Assembly (NCBI GenBank): GCA_031264395.1
Contig: JAISEB010000112.1
Location: 1 to 10,237, forward strand
DNA: 10,237 nt
Source: Treponema sp.
Lineage (GTDB): Bacteria > Spirochaetota > Spirochaetia > Treponematales > Breznakiellaceae
Direction of reading: 5' to 3'
How positions within the stretch are numbered: position 1 is the stretch's first letter; every line of letters starts with the position of its first letter. Of this stretch, positions 6,180 through 10,237 are shown piece by piece. The notes beneath the pieces are model-generated. The model was not told the DNA's origin, did no database searches, and saw only the letters and a program-made list of their open reading frames with translations. Position numbers and translations under genes: made by a program.

Positions 6180-7100
6180 ATGCCCATAACAATCCCGGCG
6201 GATCTGCCCGCCTGCGGTATTCTCAGGCGGGAAAATGTCTTTGTCATGACGGAGTCCAGGGCCGAACACCAGGACATACGGCCCCTCAAGGTGGGCATAG
6301 TCAACCTCATGCCCACGACGGTGGATACGGAAATACAGCTGCTGCGGCTTCTGGGGAACAGCCCCCTTCAGGTGGATCTGAGCTTCCTCCGCATGGGAAG
6401 CCACGAATCGAAAAACGCGCCGCCGGGGCACCTTGAGAAATTCTACCATGATTCCCAGGAGATTATCAGGAACAACGCGCGCTTCGACGGCCTTATCATC
6501 ACGGGCGCGCCCGTGGAAACGCTTCCCTTTGAAGAAGTGGACTACTGGGATGAACTTGCCGGCATGATAGACTATTCGGGCCGGAACGTATGGTCGGTAA
6601 TGCACATCTGCTGGGGCGCGCAGGCGGGACTGTACCGGCGCTACGGCATTCAAAAAAAAACGCTTGAACGAAAGCTCTTCGGCATCTTTCCCCACAGAAT
6701 AAACGAGCGGCACACAACCCTTTTCCGGGGTTTTGACGATGAATTCCTCGCCCCCCAGTCGCGCCACACCACAGTCGACAGGGACGCGGCCGCCGCCGAC
6801 GCGAGGCTTACCATACAGTCCGAAACGGAGGAGACGGGTATCTTTATCGCCACCGCCCGTGAAGGCCGCGAGATCTATGTCACGGGCCACCTTGAATACG
6901 ATCCCCTTACCCTTGACAGGGAATACCGCCGCGATCTTTCGCGGGGGCTTCCCATAGACATTCCCCGAAACTACTACCCCAACGGTGATCCCTCAAAGGC
7001 CCCCGTAGTCCGCTGGAGGGCCCACGCGCACCTCTTCTTTTCCAACTGGCTCAACTATGTGTATCAGGAAACGCCTTACGATCTGGGGAAACTTGGCTAG
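6180..7100 (+). CDS. metA: Homoserine O-acyltransferase MetA (predicted acetyltransferase)
   Basis: MetA transfers an acyl group from acyl-CoA to the hydroxyl of L-homoserine, the first committed step of methionine synthesis, in the cytoplasm. All 306 residues align well by eye with E. coli MetA: ENVFVMTESRAEHQDIRPLKV near the N-terminus, FDGLIITGAPVE (102-113), the catalytic Cys144 in HICWGAQ, and His237-Glu239 in GHLEYDP (E. coli C142, H235, E237 with a two-residue shift). The specificity position (Gly111 in E. coli) is Glu113 here, which in characterised enzymes goes with acetyl-CoA rather than succinyl-CoA, so EC 2.3.1.31 is predicted. The ATG lies 7 nt after the upstream stop with a weak ribosome site (AAGCGGA), suggesting coupling. 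The last 50 nt overlap a convergent gene of the feo operon. No clear terminator was found downstream. Confidence 0.96.
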   Translation: MPITIPADLPACGILRRENVFVMTESRAEHQDIRPLKVGIVNLMPTTVDTEIQLLRLLGNSPLQVDLSFLRMGSHESKNAPPGHLEKFYHDSQEIIRNNARFDGLIITGAPVETLPFEEVDYWDELAGMIDYSGRNVWSVMHICWGAQAGLYRRYGIQKKTLERKLFGIFPHRINERHTTLFRGFDDEFLAPQSRHTTVDRDAAAADARLTIQSETEETGIFIATAREGREIYVTGHLEYDPLTLDREYRRDLSRGLPIDIPRNYYPNGDPSKAPVVRWRAHAHLFFSNWLNYVYQETPYDLGKLG

Positions 7101-7263
7101 CGGTTTGTCGCGGTTCGCGGCAGCCGCCGGGGCAGCAGCCGCACCCGCAAGCGGTTTTGCCCCTGCGGAAGTTGATAACAAGCCGCGCCACAATAAGGGC
7201 CAGCACGGCGAAAACGATGAAACCTGTTACGATGGTTCCGGCGTTGGCTTTCAAAAATTCCAC
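7051..7263 (-). CDS. FeoB-associated Cys-rich membrane protein
   Basis: This 70-residue protein has one membrane segment (about residues 9-31), then a basic turn (RRGK) and a Cys cluster, CGCGCCPGGC, with cysteines at 39, 41, 43, 44 and 48. This is the layout of the small proteins often encoded right after feoB in Firmicutes and other anaerobes; a role in FeoB assembly or iron handling is assumed but not proven. GTG is the start, with GGAGG 7 nt upstream and 21 nt after the feoB stop, so it is the last gene of the operon. The tail after residue 50 (from REPRQ on) looks unstructured, and its final 50 nt of coding sequence run antisense to the end of metA, whose C-terminus is the conserved one. 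That tail may therefore be a recent extension. Confidence 0.85.
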   Translation of the reverse strand: MEFLKANAGTIVTGFIVFAVLALIVARLVINFRRGKTACGCGCCPGGCREPRQTASQVSPDRKAFPDTHS

Positions 7264-7284
7264 GGTTCTTCCTCCCGCGTCCTG

Positions 7285-9447
7285 TCAGGCCGCACTGCGA
7301 AACTTGGGCAGGGGCTTTCGTTTTTCCGCGGGCTTGCGCGCCAGAAGGTAAACGAGGAAAGCCAGCGCCGCCAATCCCGCCGCGGTTCCGGCGCCGAAAC
7401 CGCCGCCCGAAAAGAAGGTTCCCAGTTGGTATACGATCAGGGCGGCGGTATATCCTGTCGCCAGCTGGTACGCCACGGCAAAGGCCGTCCATTTGGCGTT
7501 GTTCATTTCCCGTCTGATGGCGCCTATGGCGGCAAAACAGGGAGGGCAGTACAGGTTGAAAACCAGGAACGCGTAAGCGCCTGAGGCCGTAAAGTTTGAC
7601 GCGAAGGCGCCCCAGATTTCTTCCCCTTTTTCGCTTACCTCCGCAAGGCCGTAGAGTACCCCCATGGTTCCGACTATGTTTTCCTTTGCCACAAGGCCGG
7701 TAATGGTTGCCACCGCCGCCTCCCAGGTCCCGAAACCCAGGGGCGCAAAGATAAAGGCGATGGCCGAACCGATGCCCGCAAGGAGGCCGCCGCTCAGATC
7801 CTCAACCATGCCGAATCCGTTTTCGGTAAAGCCGAAACCGGAAAGGAACCAGACCGCCACCGCGGAAACCAGAATAACGGACCCCGCCTTCCTGATAAAG
7901 GACCAGCCCCGTTCCCACATGCTGCGGAGGACGTTCATTACGCCGGGGGCGTGATAGGCCGGAAGTTCCATTACAAAGGGAGAAACGTCCCCCATAAAGG
8001 GCCTGGTCTTTTTCAGGATAATGCCGGACATGATCACCAGAGCGATGCCGAGAAAGTAGGCGCTGGGCGCGACCCACCATGCGCCGCCGAATACCGCGCC
8101 TGAAATGAGGGCGATAACCGGGAGTTTTGCCCCGCAGGGCATAAAGGTGGTAACCATTACCGTAAGACGGCGGTCGTTTTCGTTTTCGATGGTCCGGGAA
8201 GCCATGACTCCGGGAATGCCGCAGCCTGTTCCTATAAGCATGGGGATAAAGCTCTTCCCCGAAAGGCCGAAACGCCGGAAGATCCTGTCCAGTATAAAGG
8301 CGATCCGGGCCATATAGCCGCAGGCTTCCAGAACCGCGAGAAACAGGAACAGCACGAACATCTGGGGAACAAAGCCAAGCACCGCGCCGACCCCGGCCAC
8401 AATGCCGTCGAGGATCAAGCCCCTGAGCCAGCCCGCCGTGCCCGCCGCCTCAAGAAGGCCGCCGAGGATCACCGGAACGCCCGGCACATCGAGGCCGAAA
8501 AAATTCCAGCTTTCGCCAAAAAGGCCGTCGTTCGTCCAATCGGTAACCCAGGCGCCAACGGTGGTTACCGAAACAAAATAGACAAGAAAGATAACCGCCG
8601 CGAAAACAGGCAGGGCAAGGAGGCGGTTGGTAACCACGCCGTCAATCCTGTCCGATACGCTTACCCTGTTTTTGTTCCGCTTTTTGTAACATTCCGATAC
8701 TAGGGCGGTAAGGAATTCGTACCGTTCTTCGGAAATTTTGCTTTCGATATCGCCGCCGCTTTGTTCCTCCGCGGCCCTGACAACAGCCTCCGCGCCGTCA
8801 AGTGTGTATTTTTCGGCAAATTTGGCGTCCCGTTCAAGTATCTTGAGCGCGTAAAAACGCCGCCGGGATTCTTCCACGCCAGACATTGCCGCCGAGAGTT
8901 CCGAAACGGCCGTCTCCAGGGGCGCTGAAAACGCAAGCGCCCGGCGGGCTTCGGCCTTTTTCTCCACGGCGGCAAGGACCTTGTCAAGGGCCGCCTTGAT
9001 TCCCGTGCCTTTAAGGGCGGAAATCGCCGCCACAGGACAGCCCAGGCGTTTTTCCAGTTTTTCAAGGTCTATTTCTTCCCCGGACTTTTCCACCGCGTCT
9101 ATCATGTTGATCGCGGCAACCACCGGGATGCCGAGTTCCAGAAGCTGGGTGGTAAGGAAGAGGTTCCGCTCCAGGTTGGTCCCGTCAATAATATCAAGTA
9201 TCGCGCTGGGCTTTTCGCCGAGCAGGTAATTCCGGGCTATAACTTCCTCAAGGGAATAGGGTGAAAGGGAATAGATTCCCGGCAGGTCCGTAATCTGTAC
9301 GTCTTTGCGTCCCTTGAGGCGGCCTTCTTTCTTTTCGACCGTAACCCCGGGCCAGTTGCCGACAAATTGATTCGCCCCGGTAAGGGCGTTAAAAAGGGTC
9401 GTCTTTCCGCTGTTGGGGTTTCCCGCAAGGGCTATCCTGATATCCAC
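7285..9447 (-). CDS. feoB: Ferrous iron transporter FeoB
   Basis: FeoB imports Fe2+ across the inner membrane, with a cytosolic GTPase-like domain controlling a membrane channel. The 720 residues show, in order: G1 GNPNSGKTT (9-17), G2 GVTVE (34-38), G3 DLPG (54-57), G4 NMID (114-117) and G5 SALKGTG (143-149); a helical regulatory region to about 265; then the membrane part. In the membrane part are GTGCGIPG (406-413, Cys409), MPCGAKLP (436-443, Cys438), PLGFGTWEAAVATITGLVAKE (569-589) and LYCPPC (632-637). Length is usual for a complete, stand-alone FeoB with no fused FeoA domain. The start is GTG with GGAGG 4 nt upstream. It follows feoA2 after 70 nt and precedes the Cys-rich gene by 21 nt. 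All motifs are intact, so it should be functional. Confidence 0.97.
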   Translation of the reverse strand: MDIRIALAGNPNSGKTTLFNALTGANQFVGNWPGVTVEKKEGRLKGRKDVQITDLPGIYSLSPYSLEEVIARNYLLGEKPSAILDIIDGTNLERNLFLTTQLLELGIPVVAAINMIDAVEKSGEEIDLEKLEKRLGCPVAAISALKGTGIKAALDKVLAAVEKKAEARRALAFSAPLETAVSELSAAMSGVEESRRRFYALKILERDAKFAEKYTLDGAEAVVRAAEEQSGGDIESKISEERYEFLTALVSECYKKRNKNRVSVSDRIDGVVTNRLLALPVFAAVIFLVYFVSVTTVGAWVTDWTNDGLFGESWNFFGLDVPGVPVILGGLLEAAGTAGWLRGLILDGIVAGVGAVLGFVPQMFVLFLFLAVLEACGYMARIAFILDRIFRRFGLSGKSFIPMLIGTGCGIPGVMASRTIENENDRRLTVMVTTFMPCGAKLPVIALISGAVFGGAWWVAPSAYFLGIALVIMSGIILKKTRPFMGDVSPFVMELPAYHAPGVMNVLRSMWERGWSFIRKAGSVILVSAVAVWFLSGFGFTENGFGMVEDLSGGLLAGIGSAIAFIFAPLGFGTWEAAVATITGLVAKENIVGTMGVLYGLAEVSEKGEEIWGAFASNFTASGAYAFLVFNLYCPPCFAAIGAIRREMNNAKWTAFAVAYQLATGYTAALIVYQLGTFFSGGGFGAGTAAGLAALAFLVYLLARKPAEKRKPLPKFRSAA

Positions 9448-9517
9448 GGCTCCTCCCGCAAAAGCCCCGGCGCTGCCGGCGGCAAACAGAAAGTTCGCGT
9501 TTTACAGGGGCTCCCGC

Positions 9518-9739
9518 TCATACAACCTCAATAATGTCTATGTCCGCCTTTCTGAGGGTAAGTTCATAACCCCGGACACTGACCTGGACAGGATCGCCCA
9601 GGGGAGCGGCCTTGCGCACCAGAATTTCCGTATTTCCGGTGATTCCCATGTCCATGATCCGCCGCTTAACCGGCCCCTCCCCGTGGAGTTTGACAACCCT
9701 GACGATCTGGCCGGGTTTTACATCTTTTAACGTACGCAC
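9518..9739 (-). CDS. feoA: FeoA domain protein, second copy (canonical)
   Basis: This small SH3-like cytosolic partner of FeoB has 73 residues. The canonical FeoA pattern is clear: GQIVRVVKLHGEGPVKRRIMDMGI (10-33), then the family hallmark APLGDP (45-50) and VRGYELTLRKADIDIIEV (55-72). The start is GTG, 9 nt after the feoA1 stop, with a G-rich ribosome site (AGGGGAT) just upstream. It is the second gene of the feo operon. FeoA is required for full Fe2+ uptake in several bacteria and probably touches FeoB directly. Of the two copies this one is closer to the textbook sequence. Confidence 0.94.
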   Translation of the reverse strand: MRTLKDVKPGQIVRVVKLHGEGPVKRRIMDMGITGNTEILVRKAAPLGDPVQVSVRGYELTLRKADIDIIEVV

Positions 9740-9748
9740 GCCTATCCC

Positions 9749-9958
9749 CTAAACGAATATTCTGTTTGCCAGTTCCCTGCCAAGGGCGATACGGCTGTCC
9801 TTTACTTTGACAATAAGGTCCCCCGCCAATTCCGACATCACCGTTACCTCGCCGCCCACGGTAAATCCCAGAGTCTCAAGCCGCTTTTTTACATCCTCCG
9901 GGCCGCCTATACGCCTGATTACGTTTCGTTTTCCCCGGACGGATAACAGCAAGGGCAT
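9749..9958 (-). CDS. FeoA domain protein, first copy (divergent)
   Basis: This first gene of the feo operon encodes 69 residues of the FeoA fold. It shows RRIGGPEDVKKRLETLGFTVGGEVTVMSE in the first two thirds and the closing SRIALGRELANRIFV, but it lacks the APLGDP loop of the second copy and instead has LAGDLIVKVKD. It resembles the FeoA1-type proteins of operons with paired feoA genes. ATG at 9958 is chosen because GGAGG (9967-9971) lies 8 nt upstream; an in-frame ATG at 9973 lacks a ribosome site and would put that GGAGG inside the gene. The leader is about 110 nt, AT-rich and full of inverted repeats, starting at the shared element at 10047-10069. A role as FeoB partner or regulator is inferred. 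Confidence 0.9.
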   Translation of the reverse strand: MPLLLSVRGKRNVIRRIGGPEDVKKRLETLGFTVGGEVTVMSELAGDLIVKVKDSRIALGRELANRIFV

Positions 9959-9966
9959 CAGATCTA

Positions 9967-9971
9967 CCTCC
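9967..9971 (-). promoter_or_regulatory. Ribosome binding site of feoA1
   Basis: GGAGG on the minus strand, 8 nt before ATG 9958, decides the start. It directly follows the dyad at 9972-9990, so folding of that dyad in the mRNA could affect access to it. Confidence 0.7.
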
Positions 9972-10026
9972 ATTTCAAATATACTGAAATATATTAGTTT
10001 TTGCTAACATCTATGTAAAATTTTAC
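9972..10026 (-). promoter_or_regulatory. AT-rich dyads in the feo leader
   Basis: Three inverted repeats lie in a row: ATTTCA-N7-TGAAAT (9972-9990, 19 bp in all), a 7-bp imperfect dyad with a 6-nt loop (9991-10010), and the perfect palindrome GTAAAATTTTAC (10015-10026). They lie between the predicted start (10069) and the ribosome site, so they could be mRNA hairpins or binding sites for a metal-dependent repressor such as Fur or a DtxR/TroR relative. No exact consensus box is recognised. Confidence 0.45.
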
Positions 10027-10046
10027 GCTCTTGATACGGAGGCCCA

Positions 10047-10069
10047 AGTAACCAGCCGGGTTACTAAAC
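10047..10069 (-). repeat. Shared start-site element, copy B (feo operon)
   Basis: This is the second copy of the 23-nt block at 3389-3411. On the minus strand it reads GTTT from the predicted +1, then AGTAACC-CGGCT-GGTTACT, a perfect 7-bp dyad with a 5-nt centre. Distance to the -10 box is identical to copy A. No third copy was seen in the window. Confidence 0.78.
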
Positions 10070-10104
10070 GAGTCCACTATACCATTTGATCGGTTGTTTC
10101 ACAA
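10070..10104 (-). promoter_or_regulatory. Promoter of the feo operon
   Basis: On the minus strand the -35 box is TTGTGA (10099-10104), the spacer is 17 nt, and the -10 box is TATAGT (10076-10081, 5/6 to consensus). The predicted start is G at 10069. GGA follows the -10 box as in the TRAP promoter. Confidence 0.7.
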
Positions 10105-10190
10105 GATCCCGCGCGGAATCCCCAGGGCACCGGCGTTTATTTTCATATACCGGGAAACTACCAGGTTTTGGAAGAAATTTTTACCGCAAG
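10105..10190. other. Intergenic stretch, nothing recognised
   Basis: No open frame with a ribosome site, RNA gene or clear promoter was found between the feo promoter and the purine repeat. Confidence 0.4.
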
Positions 10191-10237
10191 GTCGAAGAAG
10201 TCGAAGAAGTTGAAGAAAAAGAAAAACCACGGACCTC
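10191..10237 (+). repeat. Purine-rich 9-nt tandem repeat, cut by the edge
   Basis: GTCGAAGAA occurs at 10191-10199 and 10200-10208 and as GTTGAAGAA at 10209-10217, then degenerates into an A-rich stretch ending CCACGGACCTC at the edge. It looks like an intergenic low-complexity array of the kind with GAAGAA and CACGGAC units seen in many environmental bacteria. A coding reading (Val-Glu-Glu repeats) is possible in one frame, but no start or ribosome site supports it. Confidence 0.6.

Noticed and set aside
6060..6890. 276-codon open frame on the minus strand
   Set aside because: It is antisense to the UPF0303 and metA genes, both of which have clear family motifs; composition is shadow-like.
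6970..7050. Possible minus-strand terminator for the feo operon inside metA (GGCCC and GGGCC arms followed by TTT)
   Set aside because: Short stem, long loop and weak T-run inside conserved metA coding sequence; not distinguishable from chance.
7101..7180. Possible plus-strand terminator for metA (CCGC and GCGG arms followed by TTTT)
   Set aside because: The stem is only 4 bp in very GC-rich coding DNA of the opposite gene; it could be chance.
7057..7584. 175-codon open frame on the plus strand running past metA
   Set aside because: It overlaps metA, the Cys-rich gene and feoB in another frame and has no domain or ribosome site.
9749..9973. Longer feoA1 start at ATG 9973
   Set aside because: It has no ribosome site and would place the good GGAGG at 9967-9971 inside the gene; ATG 9958 has correct spacing.
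10191..10237. Start of a CRISPR array
   Set aside because: The unit is 9 nt, directly tandem, with no spacers and no cas genes.

Overview
The window is GC-rich bacterial DNA packed with genes, with gaps mostly under 100 bases. It shows three minus-strand transcription units, one plus-strand pair between them, and no rRNA, tRNA, CRISPR array or insertion sequence. The gene set (TAXI-type TRAP transporter, FeoA-FeoA-FeoB with a Cys-rich partner, cytoplasmic GH3 glycosidase, MetA of the acetyl-CoA type) fits an anaerobic or fermentative host-associated bacterium. A gut spirochaete of the Treponema group, or less likely a Firmicute, is my guess. This is inferred from gene content and style; no marker gene is present. 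Seven of the ten genes are best read from GTG or TTG starts.

Layout, left to right. (1) 1-3446, minus strand: a TAXI-TRAP uptake operon, read from a promoter at about 3411-3446 in the order solute-binding protein (2399-3343), DUF1850 protein (1892-2398) and fused 4TM/12TM permease (1895 to beyond the left edge). (2) 3449-5585, minus strand: a family 3 glycoside hydrolase, closed by a strong hairpin terminator whose T-tract overlaps the -35 box of the TRAP promoter. (3) 5603-7100, plus strand: a UPF0303 protein followed 7 nt later by metA, a homoserine O-acyltransferase carrying the Glu typical of acetyl-CoA users. (4) 7051-10104, minus strand: an iron(II) uptake operon, feoA1-feoA2-feoB-small Cys-rich membrane protein, whose last gene overlaps the 3' end of metA by 50 bp in convergent orientation. 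(5) 10105-10237: non-coding, ending in a purine-rich 9-nt tandem repeat cut by the window edge.

The most notable signal is shared by the TRAP and feo operons. Both have a TTGTnn-17 nt-TATAnT promoter followed, exactly at the predicted transcription start, by the same 23-nt block (22/23 identical) containing the inverted repeat AGTAACC-N5-GGTTACT. It occurs only at these two places, in the same orientation and with identical spacing. That makes it a candidate operator or 5'-leader element linking ferrous iron uptake and TAXI-TRAP uptake in one regulon. The TRAP copy has an additional perfect hairpin downstream, and the feo leader has three more AT-rich dyads.
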